A DNA stretch of 64,000 nucleotides from Rotaria sordida. Taxonomy: Eukaryota > Rotifera > Eurotatoria > Philodinida > Philodinidae. The notes under the pieces are model-generated. The model was not told the DNA's origin. It worked only from the letters and a program-made list of their open reading frames with translations, and did no database searches. The position numbers were made by a program, and so were the translations under genes. Each line of letters starts with the position of its first letter. Position 1 is the first letter of the stretch. Location: contig CAJNOL010000185.1 in NCBI GenBank assembly GCA_905250125.1, positions 4,580 through 68,579 of the forward strand, read 5' to 3'. Positions 16,663-26,206 of this stretch are shown here, in pieces.

Positions 16663-17766
16663 CTACAAATAGTTTACGGGGTTTGTTCCGGTTTTTGAAA
16701 CGCGGACGGCAAAGGTAGTAAAATTTTTAATAAGCAAGCCATGTAAAAGCTGCTTTGTAAATTGCTCACTTTCAAAATGTCCAATGTCGGCTACTACTAT
16801 GCGGTTGTCAGCGTCAAAATAATCGTGGTATTTAAAATCCGAGGTTACAAACACATCAGCACCGGCCCTAATGGCATCGTTAAGTAAAAACCTGCCCGAA
16901 CCGCCACATACCGCCACTTTTTTTACCGGTTTATCCAATAATTGCGTGTATTTAACAACTCCGCAATTAAATGTTTGCTTTAGCTGTTTTAAAAAATCAA
17001 GCTCATTTACAGCACTTTCCAACTCACCAACCATACCCGAACCTATGTTGTTACTTTTATTGTCGGGGCGATAAATATCATAAGCTACCTCCTCGTAAGG
17101 GTGGGCAGCTATCATAGCCTTAACCACAGCCTCTTCCAAATAGGCTGGTACTATAGATTCTACCCTCACCTCATCTTCGGTATGCAACTTACCCGGCTCG
17201 CCCACATAAGGGCTTGTGCCTTCGCCCCCTTTAAATGTGCCCTTGCCTGCAATATTAAAACTGCAATGCGAGTACTGGCCTATATGGCCTGCTCCTGCAT
17301 TAAACATTGCCTCCCTCACAGTTTCTGCCTGTGCCTGGGGTACAAATACCACCAGCTTGCGCAGCGTACTTTCTTTATGGGCTAATATTTGGGTATTGAT
17401 TAATCCTATCCTGTCGGCAATTTCTTTATTCACCCCCAACGATACATTATCCAGATTTGTGTGGATAGCATAAATAGCCACATCATTTTTAATTGCCTTT
17501 ATTATGGTACGCTCTATGTAGTTTTTGCCGTTTAGCTTTTTTAACCCGCTAAAAATTATGGGGTGGTGGGCTATAACCAGGTTGCACCCTTCGGCTATGG
17601 CTTCGTCAATTACGGCTTCGGTACTATCTAAGGTAATTAGAGCGCCTGTACATTTCCAGTTACTTTGGCCTGTTAGCAACCCGCTGTTATCATAGCTTTC
17701 CTGCAGGCTTGGCGGGGCAATCGTTTCAAGATAGCGCGTTATATCGCCAATGGTTATGTTTTCCAC
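16663..17766 (-). CDS. Nif3-like dinuclear metal centre protein
   Basis: A protein of about 367 residues of the Nif3/YbgI/YqfO family. It carries the N-terminal SYDNSGL and LVIAHHPIIFSGLK motifs (metal-binding His-His), a central PII-like insertion (about 130-230, YSHCSFNIAGKGTF), and a C-terminal VCGGSGRFLLNDAIRAGADVF segment with HFESEQF metal ligands. Members are hexameric and have been proposed as GTP cyclohydrolase-like hydrolases; the physiological role remains unsettled. No ATG is available: the GTG at 17766 gives the family-like N-terminus ENITIGDITRYLE, and a TTG at 17775 is the alternative. It sits directly after the small Cys-rich membrane gene and 5 bp before the zinc-ribbon gene. 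Confidence 0.9.
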   Translation of the reverse strand: MENITIGDITRYLETIAPPSLQESYDNSGLLTGQSNWKCTGALITLDSTEAVIDEAIAEGCNLVIAHHPIIFSGLKKLNGKNYIERTIIKAIKNDVAIYAIHTNLDNVSLGVNKEIADRIGLINTQILAHKESTLRKLVVFVPQAQAETVREAMFNAGAGHIGQYSHCSFNIAGKGTFKGGEGTSPYVGEPGKLHTEDEVRVESIVPAYLEEAVVKAMIAAHPYEEVAYDIYRPDNKSNNIGSGMVGELESAVNELDFLKQLKQTFNCGVVKYTQLLDKPVKKVAVCGGSGRFLLNDAIRAGADVFVTSDFKYHDYFDADNRIVVADIGHFESEQFTKQLLHGLLIKNFTTFAVRVSKTGTNPVNYL

Positions 17767-17775
17767 AGCCGGCAA

Positions 17776-17919
17776 TTAACGTCTATTAGGGATTTCGATA
17801 TTTTGGCAAGAACCGCCACAACCTTTTTCACAGCCTTTGGCTGTAAACTGCCTGCTGATTTTCCAGGCTAAATAACTAATGGCTGATGTGAATGTAATAA
17901 CTACGAGGGCGGTTTGCAT
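17776..17919 (-). CDS. small FeoB-associated-like Cys-rich membrane protein
   Basis: A 47-residue reading frame starting with ATG: one hydrophobic helix (MQTALVVITFTSAISYLAW), then a basic stretch and a cysteine cluster CEKGCGGSC near the C-terminus. This matches the plan of FeoB-associated Cys-rich membrane proteins (one helix plus a cytoplasmic Cys cluster), which accompany ferrous iron transport. No feoA/feoB is adjacent here. The stop codon is next to the nif3 start region, so the two are probably cotranscribed. Too short for most gene finders; supported by composition rather than by a full family match. Confidence 0.6.
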   Translation of the reverse strand: MQTALVVITFTSAISYLAWKISRQFTAKGCEKGCGGSCQNIEIPNRR

Positions 17920-17962
17920 TGATGCAAAGATAAGAAAAAATAAGGCCTATGTCAAGGCTAAA

Positions 17963-18241
17963 TTATGCCTGAGCCTCTTCGTCTTCCAGGTAATGGATAA
18001 CTTTATTATAATCCTTCTCTTTGAGGTTGGCAAAATGGGCCAGCTTTTCTACACAATCTTTATGGTGTTGAAGCAGCTTTTCTACCATGGTTATATACTT
18101 GTCATTCTCAATAAAGTAACTAACCCCTTCGGTATCGGTAACCGGTTGCTTGTGTTGCGAATACAATTGTTTGTACTTATTGAATATCGTTTTGCCTGCC
18201 TCATTCTGCTCCATAAAGGCAATAAATTCGCGATGTGTCAT
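17963..18241 (-). CDS. hypothetical 92-residue helical protein
   Basis: A 92-residue, charged, mainly helical protein without signal peptide or membrane segment (MTHREFIAFMEQNEAGKTIF...). It resembles no family I can name. The composition and ATG start look like a real gene, and it fills the space between comEC and the small Cys-rich gene on the same strand. Likely cytoplasmic. No function is proposed. Confidence 0.6.
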   Translation of the reverse strand: MTHREFIAFMEQNEAGKTIFNKYKQLYSQHKQPVTDTEGVSYFIENDKYITMVEKLLQHHKDCVEKLAHFANLKEKDYNKVIHYLEDEEAQA

Positions 18242-18313
18242 GGCATATACTTTTTGTTATATGATAACCACCGTAAAAAGTAAAAAGTTGGAAAAAGGGA
18301 GATTTTTAATGCG

Positions 18314-20452
18314 TTATAAATCAATTACCAACGCACCTTGTGTGGCAGTGTTGTAGCACGAAATGCCCAAAACACCGAGTTTTTTAACCGCCGCCTTAAC
18401 CTTAGCAGGTTTGCTGCTTCCATCAAAGACAACCATAGTTGGCTTTAACTTTTCAATCAGCCCATAATCTAAATACGGCGAGCCTGAAACCAGCACGTAA
18501 TCAACCTTGCCGTTAATAGTTGTAGTACGTGAATTGAACTTGGGCGAGTATAGCAAAATGGTTTTATCGCCTGCTACCAATAAGGGTGGTTTATGGTAGG
18601 CTATGGTTGAAGAGGTATTAACTACCCTATCCTTAATTCCAAAATACCATTGGGCTGCTTCTATGTTAAACTTATAGTTGATATTACCGGGACTGGATAA
18701 TGTATCAGCAATCAGCAGGCTTTTGTCTCCATTAATAACCTCTACCGAACTGGCTTTATTAATATTATAGACAATCACTTTTTGTTGATGCAAAGCATCA
18801 TTCTTCTGAATAATCCTAAAGCCCATAAACACTACCGAGGTTGCTAACGCTACGTACAGCCATTGTTTGCGCGCTGACTTAAGTGCAATAAGCCCAGCGA
18901 TAATGATGAAGTACAAGGCAAAAACCTCCACCTTAGCCAGTTTAAAATTGCTCCATGTAGCGTAAGGCAAACCCTCGGCAAACAGGGCAAGGTTGTTAAG
19001 TGCTGCTACCATATAATTTAGTACCCACCCAATTGCATTGTTTACAACGGGTATCCAAGAGAATAACAACAACAGCATACCACCCCAAATGCATAATACA
19101 CTCAGCGGAATGATAATTAGGTTGGCTGCTATAAAGTAAACCGGGAACTGATGGAAGTAATACAACCCCAAGGGCAATGTAGCCAACTGTGCCGCAACCG
19201 ACATGGCCGTTATGCTCCATGCTGATGTTATAATCCAATTATACGATTTGATTATTCCCTTTGCTATAAAAGGTTTGCGGTTGGTAGAAACCTCTAACCG
19301 CTCGTGCAGATTAAATGCCCTATGGAGGCAAGGGTAAAACGAGGCTATGCCTAACACGGCGGAGTATGAAAGTTGAAAACCAACATCGGCTAACAGGAAT
19401 GGGTTGGATAACAACATTAGCAAACATGAGCCTGCCAGTATATTATAGTTGTTGGTGTATTGGGTTGATGACTGCCCTATAGCAAGCAACGAAAACATAA
19501 CCGCTGCACGCAGCACTGGCGGAGAAAAACCGGTAAGCAGTGCATACAGAAATAGCGACAATACTATCACCAATGCCCTGATAGTTCTTGCCCTTTTAGA
19601 TTGCCCCATTAAACCCAGCAGCCCACTTAGCATAATAAATACTAAACCTGCATGCATACCCGATACCGATAGTACGTGTAATGTTCCTGATGCTGAATAG
19701 GCTTGCAACAGGTCGGGGTCTATATCATCATCCAAGCCTAATACCAAAGCTGATGCTACTGCCAGTTGCGAATCTTTTAGGCCATGCTCGCCAAGTAGCC
19801 AACGCATATAATCGCGGATGTTATATACCCACTGCATAATGGGGCTGCCGGTGTAGCTTTCTATTAGTGTGTAATCGGGTTCTTTTATAAAGGCTTGGTG
19901 GTATATACCTTTGCGGGCAAGAAAACTCTTATAATCAAACTGCCCGGGATTGGTGGGTGGTTTTACTGTATCAATAGGGATATTAAGCAATAGCTTATCG
20001 CCATACGCTAAGGCATACGACATATCATTCGGTTCAAAATAAGCCAATATGCTGCCCTGTGTTTTTACCCAACCGGTATTAGTTTTAATACTCTCAACTT
20101 CCAGTACTGTCTTTACCGATTTTGCTTTTATTTGTGGGGGTTGGATTATAGTCGCAACTATATAATTATCCGCTTGCAGGTGGTTGCCAATATAGTTTTG
20201 GTTGCTGCTTACGGTATTAATTTCTACTAACTGAATGCCAAGTAATATAAAGAAAGCACTGGCAACAAATCCAAACCAGGCCGACCTGCTTTGACCTTTA
20301 GATGATAGCCAAGCCAATAACCCAATTAATAAAACAGCCACCAAATAAAACCAATAACCCATTGCCAACTGTGGCAAACTTAACACGGCTACTATCCCCA
20401 CCATAAGTGGAATAACCAGGCGTGCAAGTGGTATTTGGTGAAGGTAAGACAC
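18314..20452 (-). CDS. comEC: ComEC/Rec2-family DNA-uptake channel protein
   Basis: A 712-residue multi-spanning membrane protein. A DUF4131-like N-terminal region (about 30-200) is followed by the Competence domain (about 225-510) with LHVLSVSGMHAGLV and GFSPPVLRAAVMF, both typical of ComEC. About ten hydrophobic segments are present. The C-terminal part (about 560-712) is soluble and lacks the HxHxDH motif of the metallo-beta-lactamase domain seen in many ComECs. Members move single-stranded DNA across the inner membrane during transformation. Translation appears to start at GTG 20452, 12 bp after the DUF2079 gene stop, so the two may be cotranscribed. Confidence 0.9.
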   Translation of the reverse strand: MSYLHQIPLARLVIPLMVGIVAVLSLPQLAMGYWFYLVAVLLIGLLAWLSSKGQSRSAWFGFVASAFFILLGIQLVEINTVSSNQNYIGNHLQADNYIVATIIQPPQIKAKSVKTVLEVESIKTNTGWVKTQGSILAYFEPNDMSYALAYGDKLLLNIPIDTVKPPTNPGQFDYKSFLARKGIYHQAFIKEPDYTLIESYTGSPIMQWVYNIRDYMRWLLGEHGLKDSQLAVASALVLGLDDDIDPDLLQAYSASGTLHVLSVSGMHAGLVFIMLSGLLGLMGQSKRARTIRALVIVLSLFLYALLTGFSPPVLRAAVMFSLLAIGQSSTQYTNNYNILAGSCLLMLLSNPFLLADVGFQLSYSAVLGIASFYPCLHRAFNLHERLEVSTNRKPFIAKGIIKSYNWIITSAWSITAMSVAAQLATLPLGLYYFHQFPVYFIAANLIIIPLSVLCIWGGMLLLLFSWIPVVNNAIGWVLNYMVAALNNLALFAEGLPYATWSNFKLAKVEVFALYFIIIAGLIALKSARKQWLYVALATSVVFMGFRIIQKNDALHQQKVIVYNINKASSVEVINGDKSLLIADTLSSPGNINYKFNIEAAQWYFGIKDRVVNTSSTIAYHKPPLLVAGDKTILLYSPKFNSRTTTINGKVDYVLVSGSPYLDYGLIEKLKPTMVVFDGSSKPAKVKAAVKKLGVLGISCYNTATQGALVIDL

Positions 20453-20464
20453 TCGCTATCTGTT

Positions 20465-21941
20465 TTATTTTTTGCGGGCTATTAAGGTCGAATTTTTATC
20501 GTACAAAACCTCCCAGTCAGGCTTGTGGCGGTAGGCATTTATAGAATCGTTGAGCTCATTTACACTACCTATTGGGTAAGTGCCTGCGGGGTCAATGGCC
20601 AATACCACATAATCGGCATCGCTAACAAAAGGATACTGGTATATATAATCCCTGAAACATAAATGCGGCACTAAAAAACTTTGCGCTGACACTTTAACTT
20701 TGGGATCATCAGGAACTATTTTAAGTGCCTTATGCATCTCGCCAATATCAAAGGCCTGTTTGTAATGCTTGTCTGAATAAAACTGAATAGTATCATCATT
20801 AAACCATGGCAGGTGCTTGTTTTCAAAAGCATCAATATTAGCGCCTATGGCTAAGCCTATGGAAACTGTTCCAAGTGCATATGCTATTCGGGGTTTCTTT
20901 ATCCTGTTTAGTGCGTCAAAAACAGCAATTGCTAATATGGGCGCAAACTCTATACTATATTGAGCGTAAATACCCCATTTACCATAATCGTTTGAAAATA
21001 GTTTTTGAGCAAATATGGGCAGCAGCATTATTAAATATTGTGGCCTTACAAACAATGCCCAAACACCTGTATAAAACAACAACCTGAATAAGCCGTCTTT
21101 CAACCCTTGATATTCCTGGTTGGGGTAAGTGCTTTTAAAAAGTGTTTCTATAGTATAAACGGGGCGGGTAATAATAGTCGTAAGTGCTTCACCGTAGCTA
21201 TCACCTAACGCGGCATACCTAAAATGGTTATATCCACGCTCGGCATTGGCTAGGGCAGGTATTACAACCCCTACTATTAAACCAAAATATACCAGTGCTA
21301 TGCCGCCAAATAAAAAGCCCTTGGCAACCTGCTTTTTATCTTTCCAATACATAAGGCCTAAGGCGGGCGCCAACAGCACCATCCACAAAGCCATGTTTTC
21401 TTTACATATTATTATCAATACAAAAAAGAGTGTGGCAAGTTTCCAGTTTTGCTTATCAAAATAATTAATAAACCAAGGCACTAACATAGCCGCTACAACA
21501 TTATCGTGGTAGTCATAAGCCAGTGCAGTATAAATGCCCCAGATGCTAAAAAAAATAAATCATTGCCAGCACCGGCAAATAGGTTTTGGTTGATTTCCTT
21601 TTAAAGAAAACATAAATACCATAGCCGCCAAAAAGCACCGCCACCCATTGTACAATTAACATAGTGTAGCTGCCGAATAGCCAGCTTAGGGGCGATGCCA
21701 ACAGGGGTATAAGGCTGAAATGATCACTGAGTACGTTAGTATATTGCGGCTGCATAACCATGCAGTCGTTCCAGCGGAAATGAGCATAATCGTATATAGC
21801 ATTATTGTTTATACCCAAGTCGTAAGCGTAGGTGCGGAAACAATAATGGTTAACAAACGTAATAGAGGCAAAAATCAGGGCAAAAAGAAAAAATGATACC
21901 CTAAAGAACCAACGTTCGCTTATATTTGATGATTGATGCAT
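20465..21941 (-). pseudogene. DUF2079 membrane protein gene with a homopolymer frameshift
   Basis: Two adjacent frames together make one DUF2079 protein. The N-terminal part (start ATG 21941) contains the family motif YAYDLGINNNAIYDY. The C-terminal part continues after a break with LAYDYHDNVVAAM, also typical. Between them lies a run of eight A (21548-21555 on the plus strand). Removing one base restores a continuous frame through FFSIWGIYTALAYDYHDN, so one extra base explains the break. DUF2079 proteins are multi-pass membrane proteins resembling glycosyltransferases or mannosyltransferases of unknown substrate. The lesion could be a sequencing error, a slippage-based switch or a true inactivation. 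Confidence 0.75.
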
Positions 21942-21983
21942 AAACAAGAGCGTAATATTACGGCTACCAAACCAAACTGCCAA

Positions 21984-22700
21984 ATGCTGTTAAGGCTATT
22001 GCCTCTACTGCTGGTATTGTTTGTTCAGGTAAGCAAGGCGCAATATTATATTGGCTATACCGATGTAGGCGGCTGTTCATACTATGCCAATAGCTTTAAT
22101 GGCCGTCACACAACCAGCGGAGATATTTTCGACAATAAAAAATTTACCTGTGCCCACCGCACCCTGCCCTTTGGTACGTTACTAAAAGTAACCAACCTTC
22201 AAAAAAACAAGGTAACATTTGTCCGTGTAAATGACCGTGGGCCTGTTTCCCGAAGCCGTATACTGGATGTTACTACTGCTGCCGCTAAAGAACTTGATTT
22301 AATTAAATACGGCGTTGCTAAGGTTAAAATAGAAATTGTAGGCACTAAAGACAGCGTTAACTACGGGCTGATGAAGCGCTACGAGATGCCGCAGGAGTTT
22401 AGCGACGATGAGCTTAAGCCGGGAAGGTACTACAACGTATCGGGCGATGAGCTGCAGGTAAGGCGCGCTTATACCTTAGAGGTTAAAACTGTAGAGCGAT
22501 TTGACTCTGCATTAGCCATTGCAACTACATGCCTTAATGCAGGAGTTAATTCTGTCTTCTTTAAAATAACCGAGGAGAACGGCTGCAGGCGCTATACCTT
22601 TTACTACGGCCTGGATTTATACGAAACATCTCCTCTGGAAAAGTTAAAGAAAGAGCTGGAGCGTTTGGGGTACAAAGGGAAGCTAGTACGCCTGCCTTAA
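21984..22700 (+). CDS. RlpA-like septal ring lytic transglycosylase / double-psi beta-barrel protein
   Basis: A 238-residue secreted protein. The signal peptide is MLLRLLPLLLVLFVQVSKA. The RlpA double-psi beta-barrel follows (about 20-110), with GGCSYYANSFNGRHTTSGD, AHRTLPFGTLLKVTN and VRVNDRGPV. A C-terminal region of about 130 residues resembles an SPOR-type peptidoglycan-binding repeat. RlpA proteins cut glycan strands lacking stem peptides. The frame is open upstream to 21933, but the ATG at 21984 starts the signal peptide. Its start lies only 43 bp from the divergent DUF2079 start, so the promoters overlap the coding ends. Confidence 0.85.
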   Translation: MLLRLLPLLLVLFVQVSKAQYYIGYTDVGGCSYYANSFNGRHTTSGDIFDNKKFTCAHRTLPFGTLLKVTNLQKNKVTFVRVNDRGPVSRSRILDVTTAAAKELDLIKYGVAKVKIEIVGTKDSVNYGLMKRYEMPQEFSDDELKPGRYYNVSGDELQVRRAYTLEVKTVERFDSALAIATTCLNAGVNSVFFKITEENGCRRYTFYYGLDLYETSPLEKLKKELERLGYKGKLVRLP

Positions 22701-24190
22701 CTCAATTCTTTTTTACGGTTTATCAATAGCATTAACCCCGCAAAGGTTAGCATGCCGTTAAGTATCAATAATTCATTGCCGAACATATAGCCGTTGAACC
22801 ACTCTTTAGAGTTCGCGTTTAAGAAGTAGCATACGGTTGGGGGAATAATACACATCAATGGCACCAGCCTATCGTACACCTTAAATTTGGTGAACATGGA
22901 GAAGGCGAATAGGCCAATCAGCGGGCCGTAGGTAAAGTTAGCCGCCACAAACACCTGAGTAATTACAGCATCGTTATTCCAATTGCGGAAGAGTACAATA
23001 GTACCAAACAGTATTACCGAAAAAGCAATGTGTACTATGGTACGGGTACGTTTTAATTGTGCCTGGTCTTTGTCTTTCGCGGCATGGTCATCCATACCTA
23101 AAAAGTCTATACAAAAGGCTGTGGTAAGGGTGGTAAGTACAGAGTCGGCACTGGAGAAGGTAGCCGCTGCAATACCCAGTATAAATGCTACCGAAGCTGC
23201 TACACCTAAATATTTAATGGCTATCAACGGGAACAATTCATCCGTCGATTTTGGAATTGCAATCCCCTTTTGTGTGGCGTACATAAACAGCAATGCCCCT
23301 AACGATACAAATACCAGGTTAACCAGCACCACCACAATACTAAACACACGTATGTTTTTCTTAGCCTCACCAAGCGTGCGTGCACTCAGGTTTTTCTGCA
23401 TCATATTCTGGTCAAGGCCAGTCATGGCAATGGCAATAAATGCCCCACCCAAAAACTGTTTTACAAAATGGTTCTTGGCGTTCCAATCATCAAAAAAGAA
23501 GATTTTAGAATAGTCGCTATTAGCTACCGCTGAACCTATATTGCCTACTGCACTAAATATGCCGCGGGTGCTTACAATATCTAATTCCCTTGCAATATAA
23601 AACACGGAGAATATCAGCCCAAGCAATAAGAATCCAGACTGTAACATATCTGTCCACACCAGGGTTTTAATGCCGCCCTTAACGGTGTACACCAGTATCA
23701 GGATAATGATAATGGCAGCAGCCATTTCAAAGCTTACACCAAAGGGTTCAAACAAAAATTTGTTGAGTACAATAAGTGTAATGTATAACCTAAATGCCGC
23801 GCCAATGGTACGCGACAGAAGAAAGAAAAACGATCCTGTTTTCTGCGAGTTCTTACCCAAACGCTGCGCCAGGTAGCTATAAATTGACGTAAGGTTATAC
23901 TTGTAATAAATGGGCAACAACAATTCTGAAATAACCAGATACCCAAACACGTAGCCAAACACAATTTGCATATAACTAAACTGTGCACCGCCAACCTGCC
24001 CCGGAACCGATACAAAGGTTACACCCGACAGCGAATCGCCGATTAGGCCAAATGCCAGCACCCACCAAGGCGTTTGTTTGTTGCCTAAAAAGTATCCGCT
24101 GTTACTTGCCTTACGGCCTGTAAAGTAGGATATAAGCAGCAGCAGGGCAAAATAGCTGCATATAATTACCAGTACTAATGTCGCGCTCAT
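22697..24190 (-). CDS. sodium:solute symporter family transporter
   Basis: A 497-residue membrane protein with about 13 hydrophobic segments. It has the SSS family hallmark sequences YFTGRKASNSGYFLGNKQTPWW and GLIGDSLSGVTFVSVPG near the N-terminus and SFLLGLIFSVFY further on. Family members co-transport sodium with sugars, amino acids, nucleosides, vitamins or carboxylates; the substrate here is not decidable. It is convergent with rlpA (stop codons overlap by four bases) and divergent from the phosphatase at 24358. Confidence 0.9.
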   Translation of the reverse strand: MSATLVLVIICSYFALLLLISYFTGRKASNSGYFLGNKQTPWWVLAFGLIGDSLSGVTFVSVPGQVGGAQFSYMQIVFGYVFGYLVISELLLPIYYKYNLTSIYSYLAQRLGKNSQKTGSFFFLLSRTIGAAFRLYITLIVLNKFLFEPFGVSFEMAAAIIIILILVYTVKGGIKTLVWTDMLQSGFLLLGLIFSVFYIARELDIVSTRGIFSAVGNIGSAVANSDYSKIFFFDDWNAKNHFVKQFLGGAFIAIAMTGLDQNMMQKNLSARTLGEAKKNIRVFSIVVVLVNLVFVSLGALLFMYATQKGIAIPKSTDELFPLIAIKYLGVAASVAFILGIAAATFSSADSVLTTLTTAFCIDFLGMDDHAAKDKDQAQLKRTRTIVHIAFSVILFGTIVLFRNWNNDAVITQVFVAANFTYGPLIGLFAFSMFTKFKVYDRLVPLMCIIPPTVCYFLNANSKEWFNGYMFGNELLILNGMLTFAGLMLLINRKKELS

Positions 24191-24323
24191 TAATGCTAAA
24201 GTAGTGGATAGTAATTAGTGAATAGTGAGTGGTTAAGTTAAGTTGTAACAAGGGGTAAGTTGAAAACGATAATCAATCACTAAAAATTAACCGTTGCTTA
24301 ATCAATACATACCCCATAAAAAC

Positions 24324-24331
24324 TATATTTG
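24324..24331 (+). promoter_or_regulatory. Bacteroidota -7 element (TATATTTG)
   Basis: Matches TAnnTTTG exactly, 27 bp upstream of the start of the secreted phosphatase gene. No convincing -33 TTG at the expected spacing. Confidence 0.45.
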
Positions 24332-24357
24332 CTACCCTCCTATCCAATCGTACCAAG

Positions 24358-26022
24358 ATGAAAAATATTATTGTTGCCCTGTTACTTATTACCTCAGCTA
24401 TAAAAGCCCAGACCATTGTAGGCCCTTACCTGCAAAGTCCCACATCAACCGGTATAAAAATACTATGGCGCACGGCTGCAGGTACTGATAGTAAAGTAAG
24501 CTACGGTACCGATGCTAATAACCTTGCATCATCTGTTACGGATAACGCAAGTACTAACAGGCATATGGTTCAGCTTATCAACCTGCAACCGAATACAACG
24601 TACTACTATGCGGTAGGAAGTTCAACTGCTTTGCAAAGCGGCCCAAGCCCTTTACATAAATTTAAAACCCCTCCGGTTATTGGCACTACACAACCGATAA
24701 ACGTTTGGGCTATTGGCGATTTTGGTAAAGGCAACTCTAACCAAACCATGGTGCGCGAATCGTTTGTAGATTATAACGCAACCAAGAACTGCGATTTCTG
24801 GATTTGGCTGGGCGATAACGCGTACGACGAAGGAACGGAAGACCAGTACACAACACAGGTGTTTGATAGTATTTGGGGCTATAAGGATATTATGAAATAC
24901 CTGCCCTTTATGCCGGCACCGGGTAACCACGATTATGGAGTTATTTCTAATCCTGTTATCTCTACCGATCCTGTTACACAAACAGGCCCTTACTTCGATT
25001 TTATTGATGTGTTTAAAAACGGCGAAAGCGGTGGTGTTCCATCTAACACAGAACTATTCTATAGCTACGATTATGGCAATACACACTTCTTATCGCTTAA
25101 CTCAGAACTGGCTTCGGTGTTTAACGAATCGCACGACTGGATTGGAGCAAGCCCGTTCTATAGCTTTGACGGCTCGCCATTTACCCAATGGCTGCAAGCC
25201 GATTTAGCTGCCAATACACAACCCTGGGTGGTAGCGTATTTTCACCAGCCACCGCATACCGATGGATCGCACGATTCTGATCAGTTTTGGGAGGTGAACA
25301 TGAAAGCCATGCGCGAAAACATTGCACCTATGTTGGAAGATGCCGGTGTTGACCTGGTAATTTGTGGCCATAGCCACGTGTATGAACGCTCGTACCTTAT
25401 CAATGGATTCTACGGGGCTATGGGCGATTTTAACGCATCAACCCATATAGTAAACGGTACCAGTGGCAACGACCTTGATGGACAAGCCTACGTAAAATAT
25501 ACTACCGGCCCTAACGCAAATAAAGGCACTGTATATATGGTAGTGGGTAACTCGGGCAGTAAAGATGACGATGCGCCACTTGGCCACCCTGCAATGTATT
25601 ATGCCGAAGGTTGCGATACCTGCCTGGGCTCTGCTATTTTAACAATACACGGCGATACCTTGCGCGGACAGTACCTATCGGCACACGGGCAAATAAAAGA
25701 CCGCTTTGCTATTATCAAATCAACGCAAACAGGTCTGCCAATGTTGCCATCATCATTGATAACGTTTAACCTTTTCCCCAACCCTGTGCATAAGGAGTTT
25801 GGTATAGAAATAGAACTATCAAAAGAAAGCACCTGCACGCTTGAGTTGTATGATATGCAAGGCAAGTTTATTAAGAGCTTATGTGATTCTTATATGCTAA
25901 GTAAAGGCCTTCACTCCTACCGTTTCGATGCGCAAACACTTGGGCTTAAACAAGGTGTATACCTGATTAAATTTACTGATGCCGGCAAGGTCTATACTAA
26001 GCGATTGGTTGTAAGTGATTAG
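24358..26022 (+). CDS. purple-acid-phosphatase-like metallophosphoesterase with T9SS sorting domain
   Basis: A 554-residue exported enzyme. It has a signal peptide (about 1-19) and an N-terminal fibronectin-like purple acid phosphatase domain (about 20-100). The metallophosphoesterase core (about 115-430) carries AIGDFGKG, WLGDNAYDEGTE, PGNHDYG and CGHSHVYERS, the residues that bind the two metals. The C-terminal T9SS type A sorting domain starts at LFPNPVHKEF. Members release phosphate from organic esters at the cell surface. It is probably monocistronic, with a TATATTTG -7 element 27 bp upstream. Together with PhoD it suggests phosphate scavenging. Confidence 0.9.
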   Translation: MKNIIVALLLITSAIKAQTIVGPYLQSPTSTGIKILWRTAAGTDSKVSYGTDANNLASSVTDNASTNRHMVQLINLQPNTTYYYAVGSSTALQSGPSPLHKFKTPPVIGTTQPINVWAIGDFGKGNSNQTMVRESFVDYNATKNCDFWIWLGDNAYDEGTEDQYTTQVFDSIWGYKDIMKYLPFMPAPGNHDYGVISNPVISTDPVTQTGPYFDFIDVFKNGESGGVPSNTELFYSYDYGNTHFLSLNSELASVFNESHDWIGASPFYSFDGSPFTQWLQADLAANTQPWVVAYFHQPPHTDGSHDSDQFWEVNMKAMRENIAPMLEDAGVDLVICGHSHVYERSYLINGFYGAMGDFNASTHIVNGTSGNDLDGQAYVKYTTGPNANKGTVYMVVGNSGSKDDDAPLGHPAMYYAEGCDTCLGSAILTIHGDTLRGQYLSAHGQIKDRFAIIKSTQTGLPMLPSSLITFNLFPNPVHKEFGIEIELSKESTCTLELYDMQGKFIKSLCDSYMLSKGLHSYRFDAQTLGLKQGVYLIKFTDAGKVYTKRLVVSD

Positions 26023-26032
26023 TTATCGATTT

Positions 26033-26067
26033 ACCAGCACCTAGCCCCTGGAACCTAGTCCCTATTA
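26033..26067. repeat. degenerate CTAGCCCC/CTAGTCCC tract
   Basis: An intergenic tract with repeated CCTAG(C/T)CCC motifs downstream of the phosphatase gene. The same family reappears at 27088-27160. No coding capacity. Confidence 0.45.
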
Positions 26068-26206
26068 TTTTGGCACGCCTTTAGCATATCCCATTGTAAC
26101 AAGTTACCATTTGGTGACGTACATAAATAAAAAACCACTATGAGGGCATTATACGCTATTGTGTAATCTATGATTCCAACTCTACCAAATTTTAACATTT
26201 GGTGTT

